DNA from: Gammaproteobacteria bacterium
GTDB lineage: Bacteria; Pseudomonadota; Gammaproteobacteria; Pseudomonadales; Azotimanducaceae
DNA length: 64,000 nucleotides
NCBI GenBank assembly: GCA_026705345.1
Contig: JAPPAV010000030.1
Location: forward strand, 1 to 64,000
Reading direction: 5' to 3'
Shown: positions 16,527-25,540 of the stretch, one piece after another
How the letters are laid out: each line of letters begins with the position of its first letter
Numbering within the stretch: position 1 is the stretch's first letter
The notes under the pieces: model-generated
Told to the model about the DNA's origin: nothing
Database searches by the model: none
What the model saw: only the letters and a program-made list of their open reading frames with translations
Position numbers and translations under genes: made by a program

Positions 16527-18136
16527 CCCCTCCCATCAAGATCGGCTCGGTTGCCTCCGTGGTCATCGTCGCCGCGGCGGTCGTGCTCTACTTCATGGCA
16601 AGGGAGAACGATCCCGAGAACTACCGCGCATCGATTGCCCAGGTCCAGCAAATCCAGCAGCTGGCTTCCGACTGGAGCGTCGAGACGGCTCGCGTCCGCT
16701 CCGACCCGATGGCCGATTACGACGCGCTGGTCGCGTTCGTGCCGCAGATGGATCAACTCAAGGAGACGCTGCTGGCCACCGTCAAGGGCATTCCCGAGAT
16801 TCCCGATCGGCTAGCCAACGACGTCAGCGCCTACGCCAGTGCCGTCGACGCCAAGGAGGAGCGTATCGAACGCTTCAAGACGGCGAATTCCGTGGTACGC
16901 AACTCGGCGCGCTACCTGCCGCTCGCCGCGGCGAGCATCGTTCAGGACGAGGCGAGCGCCGCCGACCTGGCTCGCGAAGTCGGTAACGTCGCGACCGACA
17001 TCAACGACTACCTGGCGGCGCCCACCGACGCCGCGAAGGGTCGGCTCACCGCCGTGGTCGAGCGCCTTGGCACACAGGCGGCAGGGCTCCCGGACCGGCT
17101 CGCGAACGCCGTCGCCAATTTCAACGCCCACGCGACCGTGCTGCTCGAGCACCAAGGCCCCACCGACGAGATCTTCGAGCAAGCGACGTCGAACGACCTT
17201 TCCGATCTCTCCGTTCGCCTGATTGCCGACCTGGGCACGGAACTCAACCGGGTGCAGCAACGGAGCACCTGGTTCATGAACGGCATCCTCGGGGCCGCGG
17301 CCACCCTGCTGCTGCTTTGGGTGGTACTTGCCCTCGTCCGAACCCGACCCGATGAGGTCGAAGTCGCCGATGCCGACGTTGCCCTACCGGATACCCTCGA
17401 GGCGGCCCCGACCGCACCGGTGGCGGCGACGGGCGTCGCCCGGGACAACGGGGCGGCCCGGGAAGCGGCGGCTTCGGAAAAACTGCTGACGGCGCAGCGC
17501 ATCCTGGCCGAGACCATCGGCCAGCGAATCGCCGACACGTCGCATGCGATCGCGGCCGATGTCGAGACGCTGCCCGTCGAGAACGGCGCAGCGGATGAAG
17601 TGCGCCGGCGGGCACAGGAGATCGCCGAACTGGCGGAGCGCATGGCCAGGGTCAGCAAGGCGCAGGATGCCACCTACGTCCTGCTTGATGTGAACGAATG
17701 CCTCGACGAGATCGTCGATTCGACGAGTGCGGAAGCCGTCGCCACCGTGACGAGAGAGACTGCGGAAGTACCCGAAGTGTTCGCGGCCCGGGCGGAGATC
17801 TGCCTGATGCTGGAGAAGATTCTCGAGAACTCCGTCCAGGCCATCCAGGAGAAGGGTCTCGGTCAGGAAGGTGCGAAAGGCGAGATCAGGATCACCACCG
17901 ACGGCGACGACGACAAGGCCACCGTCACGGTCATCGACAACGGCGTCGGCATGGCCGCGGACGTGCGTGAACGGATGTTCGAGCCCTTCTACACCTCGAA
18001 GGCGGACCGCGCCGGCCTCGGTCTGACGACGACGAGCCACTTGGTCGAGAAATACGGCGGGACGTTTTCCGTCAGCTCGCACGAGGGTGGCGGCACCGTG
18101 ACGCGAGTCGAGCTGCCGGGAATGTCGTCGAGATGA
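16523..18136 (+). CDS. Membrane sensor histidine kinase with helical (DAHL-like) periplasmic domain
   Basis: A 537-residue protein. TM1 is at about residues 7-25. A long all-helical periplasmic region follows (about 30-250, repeats such as DYDALVAFVPQMDQLKETLL) and resembles DAHL-type sensor domains. TM2 is at about 253-275. The C-terminus is a GHKL ATPase with LILENSVQAIQ (N box), DNGVGM (G1), FEPFYTSK (F box) and GLGLTTT (G2). The dimerisation segment has DTSHAIAADVE, where the phospho-accepting histidine may lie, but it is not a textbook H box. ATG at 16523 is chosen because GGAG lies 8 nt upstream; ATG at 16517 is too close to it. No response regulator is adjacent. It is coupled by ATGA to both neighbours and may sense a redox state linked to the peroxidase. 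Confidence 0.8.
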   Translation: MTPPIKIGSVASVVIVAAAVVLYFMARENDPENYRASIAQVQQIQQLASDWSVETARVRSDPMADYDALVAFVPQMDQLKETLLATVKGIPEIPDRLANDVSAYASAVDAKEERIERFKTANSVVRNSARYLPLAAASIVQDEASAADLAREVGNVATDINDYLAAPTDAAKGRLTAVVERLGTQAAGLPDRLANAVANFNAHATVLLEHQGPTDEIFEQATSNDLSDLSVRLIADLGTELNRVQQRSTWFMNGILGAAATLLLLWVVLALVRTRPDEVEVADADVALPDTLEAAPTAPVAATGVARDNGAAREAAASEKLLTAQRILAETIGQRIADTSHAIAADVETLPVENGAADEVRRRAQEIAELAERMARVSKAQDATYVLLDVNECLDEIVDSTSAEAVATVTRETAEVPEVFAARAEICLMLEKILENSVQAIQEKGLGQEGAKGEIRITTDGDDDKATVTVIDNGVGMAADVRERMFEPFYTSKADRAGLGLTTTSHLVEKYGGTFSVSSHEGGGTVTRVELPGMSSR

Positions 18137-19332
18137 ACGCCTGGTTTGTCGACCGTCCCAGGCGCAACCGGTTCCGGTGGTATATCCCGATGTTCTTGGT
18201 GCCCATCCCGGTCCTGATCGTGCTCGGGCTTGGCGTTCAGGACACCCTCAACGAGCCGGCGTCGGCTGATGGCACCTGTTCCGTGGGATCCGACGTCGCG
18301 CATCGCGCGGTGTTCCTAGTGGACCTTCGCAAGCCTGTGGATTCGACACACGAGTCGCTGCCCGGCGACTTGCTCGACGCCGTGAGCAAGGAGCTGCCGG
18401 CCGACACCGAATTGAGCGTGTTCGCGGTCTCTGCCTATGCCGAAGCGCCGCGCACGTTGATCGGCCGGATGTGCAAGCCCTACGACAACGGCGACCTTGT
18501 CGTCGAGGCGGCGAAGGACCGGAATGGTTCCGAGGGCGACTGCGATGACTTGCCGGCGCAGATTTCGGGATCGCTCCGTACCAGCGCGGCTCGCTTCTGC
18601 CACCAACGGGAAGCCGTGCAGCGACGAATCGACGCGTTGGCCGCGCAGGGTCGGAATCGGGTCGCCACGGACGCATACCTGGTCGAAGCGCTGGACGAAA
18701 CACGACGGGATTTCGCGTCCTGGTCGGTGCCGACCTCGCTTTTCATTTTCTCCGACATGATCCAGCACGCCGCCTGGTATTCGCACGTCGATGTGCAATG
18801 GGACGAATGGGACTTCGACAAATTCGCGGCAGCCCGCAAGGCCGAGACGCCCTCGGTCGAGCCGCCGGCGTCTCCCAGTGCGGAACTGCCCGTCAAGGTC
18901 TTCTACGTGGCTCGAGCCGGGACGACCGCCAGCGAGTCGCCGCAACTGAAGCACAAGCGCTTCTGGACGAGCTACTTCGGGAACGCCGCACTCACGTTCG
19001 AGGACCAGCCGACGATGGCGGGCTTCGACGCCGAGCCCCTGATGGACATTCCGACGCCAGCGGAGTTGGCCGCCTACGAACGCGAGCGGGTTCGCTATAC
19101 CAGCGAACTCGTCGAGCGGGAGCGAGCCGAGTTGGCAGAGACCCGGCGCGCCCTGGAACTGGAACGCGCCCAGTTCGCCGACCGCGAGCGAGAGCTGCGC
19201 CAAGAGCAGCGTCGACTGTCGGAACAACAGCGCGAGTTGGTTGCCCGGCAACGCGAGTTGGAAGCGCGCAGCGGGGAGAAACTCGGTTCTTCTACCGGGG
19301 TCGTCACCGCAAGCGGTGAACAAGGCGCATGA
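18133..19332 (+). CDS. Membrane-anchored protein with extracytoplasmic vWA-like region and C-terminal coiled coil
   Basis: A 399-residue protein of unrecognised function. It has a basic N-terminus and one membrane helix (residues 17-37, IPMFLVPIPVLIVLGLGV). An extracytoplasmic region beginning HRAVFLVDLRKPVDS follows, in which the LVDL strand recalls von Willebrand A-like folds, with no canonical MIDAS. From about residue 310 to 385 it is almost pure coiled coil rich in Glu, Arg and Gln. The ATG overlaps the kinase stop (ATGA). With the peroxidase and kinase it makes a three-gene set, so it could be a scaffold or an accessory sensor. Confidence 0.7.
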   Translation: MNAWFVDRPRRNRFRWYIPMFLVPIPVLIVLGLGVQDTLNEPASADGTCSVGSDVAHRAVFLVDLRKPVDSTHESLPGDLLDAVSKELPADTELSVFAVSAYAEAPRTLIGRMCKPYDNGDLVVEAAKDRNGSEGDCDDLPAQISGSLRTSAARFCHQREAVQRRIDALAAQGRNRVATDAYLVEALDETRRDFASWSVPTSLFIFSDMIQHAAWYSHVDVQWDEWDFDKFAAARKAETPSVEPPASPSAELPVKVFYVARAGTTASESPQLKHKRFWTSYFGNAALTFEDQPTMAGFDAEPLMDIPTPAELAAYERERVRYTSELVERERAELAETRRALELERAQFADRERELRQEQRRLSEQQRELVARQRELEARSGEKLGSSTGVVTASGEQGA

Positions 19333-19734
19333 AGCAACGCGATCAGTCGCGGCGGGGCGACTACGGTACCGGGGTGGGCGCACGTCGCCTATTCCCGGGA
19401 GAGCCGAAACCTCATGTTGAAGCTCTCGCGATACCAAGCCGAACAACGCCAGACCGACACCACCAAGGTGTGGATCATGCCCGGCTATTCGGCGTAGGAA
19501 TCTCGGAGTTGCCCACCCACGCCGCCTAAGTTCCCGACGCCGACTACCTGATCGGCTAGACTAGCCAAGTCGTGATCGGGTAGTTCGGCACCAGCCCCGA
19601 GAGGGGAAACTACCGTAAAAAGCATTTGCCGAGTCAATCTCGGCGCAGATACGTTGGTCCGCTGTGCCGACGGGTATGCCTACCGGCAAGCTGTGATCCT
19701 GGCTGGCAAGGGGATTCAAAAGCTGTGCGTCGTT
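19333..19734. other. Intergenic stretch without a convincing gene
   Basis: About 400 nt between the coiled-coil protein and the first MalT-like regulator. A 27-codon reading frame (19411-19494, MLKLSRYQ to IMPGYSA) and a 66-codon one (19329-19529) are visible. Neither has recognisable similarity, and they look like gene remnants. Confidence 0.4.
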
Positions 19735-22489
19735 GTGGGTAACTCGGTTCGACTCGCGCAAACGGACACTCAACGCGCACCTCAAGAAGGCGCGCTCGCT
19801 GCCGACCCTCGGCGGTCCTCACTGCTTCGGCAGAAGGTCATGCTTCCGGATCCAGTCGGGGGGTTCGTCGAACGGCCTGAACTGGTTGCGCTGAGCGATC
19901 CGTCTCAGCGGCAGCTGACCGTCATCCAGGCGCCCGGCGGATTCGGAAAGACAACGCTTCTGGCGGGGGCCTGTCGACGGGTGAGAAGCCGGCGCGCCGT
20001 CGCCGCGTGGCTGACCATCGACGAAGAAGACGACGCTGCGGCACTCGCCACCTACCTGCTGTTCGCCTTTTCCGAAGCCGGGTTGGAGATCCTCGAGTCG
20101 CGCGTGACGAACCACGACTTCGAACACGGCGACTATCGGGTCAACCTGTTGATGCACAGCATCGAGGTCCGAGGGTTCCCGTGCGTGCTGGCACTGGACG
20201 ACGTGGACCGGCTGCAAACTCCCGAGTCCCGGGCGGTTGTCAACCGTCTACTGCAGCGCGGACCGGCGAATCTCCATCTCGCCCTGGCGTTTCGGGAGCC
20301 TCCAGCGGGGATCGATGTGGCCACCCCGATTCTCGACGGGCGCGGCGTCGCCATTTCGGTCGAGGATCTGCGTTTCACGAAGCCGGAGATCGCCCGGTTC
20401 TTCGACACCCGACTGTCCCGACGCGAACTCGCCGCACTTCACGAGGTTTCCCGGGGCTGGCCGATCGCGCTGCGCATACACCGCAATACGCAGCCGGCAC
20501 CTTCGCCGGGGTCGCTGCAGGACCTTGCCTCGAATTGGATCGAGGCGCGGCTGTGGCGTGGATTGTCACAGGAAGACCAGGACTTCGTGCTCGACATCGG
20601 CCTGTTCGAATGGATCGAAGCCGAACTCGTCGACGAAGTGCTGCCGGCGGGTTCCGTGCGCCGGATTCAGTCGATTTCCGCCTTGTCCGGACTGCTGCAT
20701 TCCGTGGGCGGGACTTCGGACGAGATGTACCTGCATCCGCTCATCCGGCAGCATTGTGCGGACAAGCGACTCCGGGACACGCCCGAACGCTACCGCTCCA
20801 TCCACCGGGCGATCGCCGATGCCCTTGCCCGGCGAGGTCAACCGATCCCCGCGATACGACACGCTACGGAAGCAGGGGACTCGCACCGGGTCGGCGAGAT
20901 TCTCGAAGAAGCCGGTGGATCCCGGTTTTGGTTGCGCGGCGGCATGACCCGCATGCTAATGGCGGATGAACTGTTGACTCCGGACATTCTCTCGGAGTTT
21001 CCCCGCTTGGGCCTGCTGCGTTGCATGGCGTTGGTCATGGCCGGACGTTTCACCGAGGCCGATAAGGTATACGCCGACCTGGACGTTCGGACCGACGGGT
21101 TCACCAGGGACCGGGAAGGCGGCAATGACCAGGAACTCCGAATCGACGACCTGACCTACCGGTACCTGCTCGCCACCTGCGGTTGTCGTCGGTTCACATC
21201 CGTCGATGTGGCCGCGTGGAGCGTGACGGAGAACCCGCTCATCGACCAGTCTACGGATCCCTTGGTGCCGTCGATGGCGAGGTTCGCGATCGGCGCGGTC
21301 GAAACTGCCAAGGCGAATTTCGATCACGCGTTGCGGTTGACGAACCGCGCGCGCGTGGACTTGGTGCGCAAGTCGCAGTTCGTGAGGATGTATGTCGACT
21401 TTCGACTGGGGGTCATCGGGATGGCCGAGGGGCGCGTCGCGGACGCCGTCAATGCGTATGCCCGGGTGCACCGTGCCGCGAAAAACGACTTCCTTCAGGA
21501 TGCCGGTCCTTCCGTGATCGCGGAGGTCCTGTCCTTGGAACTCAACCTTGAGAGGAACCGGATGGGGTCGCTCGCCCGCCGGACCCACAAGGCGCCGGCG
21601 TTGCTGGCCAGGTGCGGGGCTTGGCAGGATGTCTACATGGCCGCGGCGGAAGCGACTGCCGAACTCGCCGTGCAGGACGGTGGTCCGGACGCGGCCTTGG
21701 ACGAACTTGACGAGACGATTCGGTTTGCCGCGCGAACGGAACGGATCACGTTGTTGCGAGGTTTGCAGGCGTTGCGCGTTTCCCTGCTCGTGGCCGATGG
21801 CCGCACTGAGGACGCGCGCGGGCATTGGGAACGTGCGGGATTTCCCCAGGCCGTAGGGGAGATCGTGGATCTCGAGTCCCAGACCTGGCGGGAGATGGAA
21901 GCCATCGCCAGTGCCGGTCTACGGCTTCTCGCGGCGGAGTCTCGATTCACCGCCGCGCGCGAACTCGCGGTCGCGATGCTGTCGGTCTGTGCACGGAGGG
22001 GACTGAAGCGCACGCTGATGCGGGCGCGGGTGCTGGGGATGGTTCTCGAACACCGGGCCGGGGAGGCGGCATCGGCCGCCAACCACTTGGTTGAATACCT
22101 GCAACTCTATTCGGAAACCGACTACTCGAGACCGTTGGTCAAGGAACGCGAGACTGGCTTGGCCGTTATCGGGAGTGTTGACGACTGGGATCTTGAAGAG
22201 CGACTACGAAAGCCACTCGCCTATTTGACGGGCCTGTTTGCAGGAAGCACCTCCCGAGCGAAGTATTGGTCACGTACCCGACCTCACGGCACGCGAGAAC
22301 GAGATTCTTGAGCGCCTGGAACGTTGGCGCGACAAGGAGATCGGCGCCGCCCTCGATTTGAGCGAAGACGGCGTTCGCTATCACGTCAAGAAGCTGTTCA
22401 AGAAGCTTGGCGTGCGCAGCCGATTCGAAGCTACCCACCGGGCCCGGTCCCTCGGGATCCTGCCCGCGTCCAACGGCGACCTACCTTGA
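19735..22489 (+). pseudogene. MalT-like LuxR-family regulator, copy 1, HTH separated by a frameshift
   Basis: The first of three tandem paralogs. The main frame has LLRQKVMLPDP, an NTPase with Walker A APGGFGKTTLL and Walker B CVLALDDVDRL, then a helical TPR-like region to about 22240. There it runs out of frame and stops at 22311. The C-terminal DNA-binding domain continues in the +1 frame to 22489 (LTARENEILERLERW, LSEDGVRYHVKKLF). Alignment with copy 2 puts the lesion in the linker at about 22240-22300. The start GTG at 19735 gives the same N-terminal length as its paralogs; a TTG at 19654 is also in frame. As written, the product would be a large ATPase without DNA binding. A sequencing error or programmed shift is possible. 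Confidence 0.75.
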
Positions 22490-22565
22490 CGGGGGCGGGC
22501 GTACCGGCTGCGGCGGTAGACCGGGTTGGGCAAGGTTGCGACTTCGACTAGCTGGGCAAACGGAC

Positions 22566-25316
22566 TTGGCAGGCGCAATCCATCTGAAGGCCCTCGATAG
22601 CGAGTCGCGGCAGGGGACGTCTAACCGCCACGATCCGCTCGCGGGTTGGCTGCTCCGGCAGAAGGTCATGTTGCCGGACCCGATCGACGGCTACGTCGAC
22701 CGGGCACCGCTGTCGGCTCGGTGCGATCCCACGCGACGCCGCCTTACCGCGATCCACGCGCCCGGTGGTTTTGGGAAAACGACACTGCTCTCCGAAGCGT
22801 GCCGGCGCGTTCGGCAACGGGGCGACGTGGTGGCTTGGCTCACGCTGGAGTCCGAAGACGATTCGAGAACGCTCGCCGCCTATCTCTCCCTAGCCTTTTC
22901 CGAAGCCGGACTCGAGATCGAGGGCTTTCGGGCGACGAGCGGTGACTTCGAACACGGCGACTACCGGATAAACCTGCTGATCCACAGCATCGAAGCGCAT
23001 GGTTCTCCCTGCGTGTTGGCCCTTGACGATGTACACCGTTTGCGCGACGAGGAGTCCTTGGCCCTGATCAACCGTCTGTTGCAGAGCGGCCCCCCGAACC
23101 TCCATTTGGCGCTGGCGTTTCGGGAACTGCCGACCAGGCTCGACGTGGCGACGCTGCTCCTCGAAGGCCGTGGCGAGACGATTACGGTCGAGGAGTTGCG
23201 CTTCGACAAGCCGGACATCGCCCGCTATTTCGACACGCGGCTTTCGCGCCCCGAGCTAAGCGAACTGAGCGAGACATCGCAGGGCTGGCCGATCGCCCTT
23301 TGCATACATCGCAATGCCAGGAAGCAGAACGACTCGGCAATGCCGGAGCTCGCGGTCAACTGGATCGAAGCAAGCCTTTGGCGTGGCTTGTCGCCTGACG
23401 ACCGGGACTTCGTCCTCGATGTGGGGCTATTCGAGTGGATCGACGCCGATCTGGTCGCCGCAGTGCTGCCCGCCGGTGCCATGCGACGGATCAGAACCAT
23501 GCCGGCGTTGACGGGACTGCTGCAATCGGTCGGCGCGACGCCAGACCTCATGCGCTTGCATCCGCTCGTCAGGCAGTACTGTGCCGAAAGACGATTCCGG
23601 GAGACCCCGCAGCGATACCGCGCGATTCAACGCGAGATCGCGCTGGCGGTCGCCGGCACCGGCAAGGTTGTCGTCGCGATGCGTCATGCCGTGGAAGCGT
23701 ACGACCCTCAACTGGTCGGCGAAATCGTGGAGGAGGCCGGGGCGTTTCGGATCTGGCTGCTCGAGGGATTGGCACGCCTCCGGTCCGTAGAGGGAATGTT
23801 GACGGAACGGGTGCTGGAACTGTTCCCGCGCTTGGGGCTGCTGCGCTGCATCGGGCTGGTCATCGCCGGGCAATTGGACGCGACCCGGGAGACGTACGCC
23901 GAACTGCACGCGCACACGGACGGCTTTACGCGGGACCGCGACGGCGGTAGCGACGCGGATCTTCGGGTCGACGATGTCGCCTACCGGTTCTTGATGGCGT
24001 CTTGCGGATGTCAGCCGATCACCAGTCCGGAGGTGAACGCGGTCGCCTCTAGCGTTCGCGAGTTTGCAGAGAATCGGGATCTCGACCCGTTCGTTCAGGG
24101 AATCTCGAAGCATGCGGTGGGCGAGATCGAGCTTTCGAGGGCGAATCTGGACACGGCGCTCGACTATCTGACCCGCGCCCGCGGAGAACTCGTGGGCAGG
24201 TCCCGGTACATGGCCATGCATGTGGATTGGCGACTCGGGACTCTTGCCCTGCTCGAGGGTCGGCCCGACGATGCCGCGCAGGCATATGCCCGGGCCCAAC
24301 GCACAGCGAAGGGCGGTTTCCTGCGGGAAGCCGGGCCGACGGTGATCGCCGACGTGCTGGCGACCGAACTCGGCCTCGAGAGGAACAAGATCGGATCGCC
24401 GACCCGGCGTCCGCACAAATTGCCGGAGCTGCTCGCCGAGAGCGGCGCATGGCTCGACGTGTTTGCAGCGGCCACGGAGACCACGATCCAACTCGCGCTT
24501 CAGGAAGGTAGCCCGAACCATGCACTGCAGGAACTCGAACAGACGATCGAGTTTGCGAGACTGACCGAACGCGCAACCTTGACGAGATGCCTGTCTGCCT
24601 GGCGCGTGTCCTTGCTCGTCACCGCGGGACGCATCGAAGAGGCGAGGAGTCTTTGGGCCGACGCAGAGTTGCCCGAGCAGCCGGACGCCGTCGTGGACCT
24701 CGCCAGCCAGACGTGGCGTGAAATGGAGGCCATCTCCTGCGCGGCATTGCGCATGCTCACTGCCCGACGCCAGTTCGATGCCGCCAGGGAAATCGCGGAT
24801 GCCCTACTCGCGGTATGTGCGGAGCGTGGATTGAAGCGCACCCGGATGCGTGGCTTGGTACTCGCGATGGTCCTAGAGCACCGGGCGGGGAATCCGACGG
24901 GAGCCTGTGCACGCCTTGTGGACTACATCGGATTGTTTGCCGACACGGACTATGCCCGGCCGTTGGTTCTAGAACGGGAAACTGGCCTTGCGGTTCTTAA
25001 CGGCCTGGAGGATGCCGACGTCGAAACCCGGCTGCACAACGTCGTGGCATCGCTAAAGGGTATCTTGGAAGAAAAGTCCGGCCAGCCGTTGACGGACGCC
25101 GTCCCGAAGTTGACGGTGCGGGAGCAGGAGATACTGCAACGTCTCGAGCGGTGGCGGGACAAGGAGATCGCCAGAGCTCTGGATTTGAGCGAGGACGGGG
25201 TCCGCTACCACGTCAAGAAGATTTTCCGGAAACTCGGCGCGCGCAATCGGTTCGAGGCCACCCGACGGGGGCGTTCACTGGGGATGCTCCCGGACCCAGG
25301 CGGCACCGCGCCATAG
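22566..25316 (+). CDS. MalT-like LuxR-family (LAL) transcriptional regulator, copy 2, intact
   Basis: About 916 residues and the only uninterrupted member of the array. It begins near WLLRQKVMLPDPIDGYVDR. Walker A is APGGFGKTTLL (about 65-75) and Walker B CVLALDDVHRL (about 148-158). A long helical, TPR-like sensor region follows, then a LuxR-type HTH at about 849-912 (LTVREQEILQRLERW, ALDLSEDGVRYHVKKIFRKL). Such STAND-class activators oligomerise on ATP and a small inducer. No ATG fits the start: upstream ATGs overlap the HTH of copy 1, so TTG at 22566 is chosen by alignment with copy 3. The ligand and targets are unknown. Confidence 0.85.
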   Translation: MAGAIHLKALDSESRQGTSNRHDPLAGWLLRQKVMLPDPIDGYVDRAPLSARCDPTRRRLTAIHAPGGFGKTTLLSEACRRVRQRGDVVAWLTLESEDDSRTLAAYLSLAFSEAGLEIEGFRATSGDFEHGDYRINLLIHSIEAHGSPCVLALDDVHRLRDEESLALINRLLQSGPPNLHLALAFRELPTRLDVATLLLEGRGETITVEELRFDKPDIARYFDTRLSRPELSELSETSQGWPIALCIHRNARKQNDSAMPELAVNWIEASLWRGLSPDDRDFVLDVGLFEWIDADLVAAVLPAGAMRRIRTMPALTGLLQSVGATPDLMRLHPLVRQYCAERRFRETPQRYRAIQREIALAVAGTGKVVVAMRHAVEAYDPQLVGEIVEEAGAFRIWLLEGLARLRSVEGMLTERVLELFPRLGLLRCIGLVIAGQLDATRETYAELHAHTDGFTRDRDGGSDADLRVDDVAYRFLMASCGCQPITSPEVNAVASSVREFAENRDLDPFVQGISKHAVGEIELSRANLDTALDYLTRARGELVGRSRYMAMHVDWRLGTLALLEGRPDDAAQAYARAQRTAKGGFLREAGPTVIADVLATELGLERNKIGSPTRRPHKLPELLAESGAWLDVFAAATETTIQLALQEGSPNHALQELEQTIEFARLTERATLTRCLSAWRVSLLVTAGRIEEARSLWADAELPEQPDAVVDLASQTWREMEAISCAALRMLTARRQFDAAREIADALLAVCAERGLKRTRMRGLVLAMVLEHRAGNPTGACARLVDYIGLFADTDYARPLVLERETGLAVLNGLEDADVETRLHNVVASLKGILEEKSGQPLTDAVPKLTVREQEILQRLERWRDKEIARALDLSEDGVRYHVKKIFRKLGARNRFEATRRGRSLGMLPDPGGTAP

Positions 25317-25540
25317 CAAGTTGCGAGGGTGTTCGGCAAGTCCGTACTCAAGAAATGAGTTTGCAGGTATTCATTCTGCCGACCGTCTCAGCCGATTTTT
25401 GGGGGAACAGGTGTTTGACCCTGGACTAGCGGAGCCATATATTTGTTCGAGGCGCTAGGGCATTGAGCCCGTTTTTTTTAAATTTTCAGTCAAGCTGGTT
25501 TTGCAGGACAAACTTGGCCTCCTAGAGCTGGATTTTCTGC
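25317..25540. other. AT-rich intergenic region between regulator copies 2 and 3
   Basis: This 224-nt stretch is clearly richer in A and T than its surroundings, especially from 25420. It holds the possible terminator at 25458-25479. It separates copy 3 from copy 2 and probably carries the copy 3 promoter; no unambiguous -35/-10 pair was picked. Confidence 0.4.
25458..25479 (+). terminator. Possible intrinsic terminator after regulator copy 2
   Basis: GGGC-attga-GCCC is followed by G and eight T residues. The 4-bp stem is short, but the T run is the longest in this neighbourhood and lies 140 nt after the copy 2 stop. Confidence 0.4.

Noticed and set aside
19329-19529. 66-codon ORF overlapping the end of the coiled-coil protein gene by ATGA
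   Set aside because: No recognisable sequence and no conserved features; listed only as part of a gene-poor stretch.
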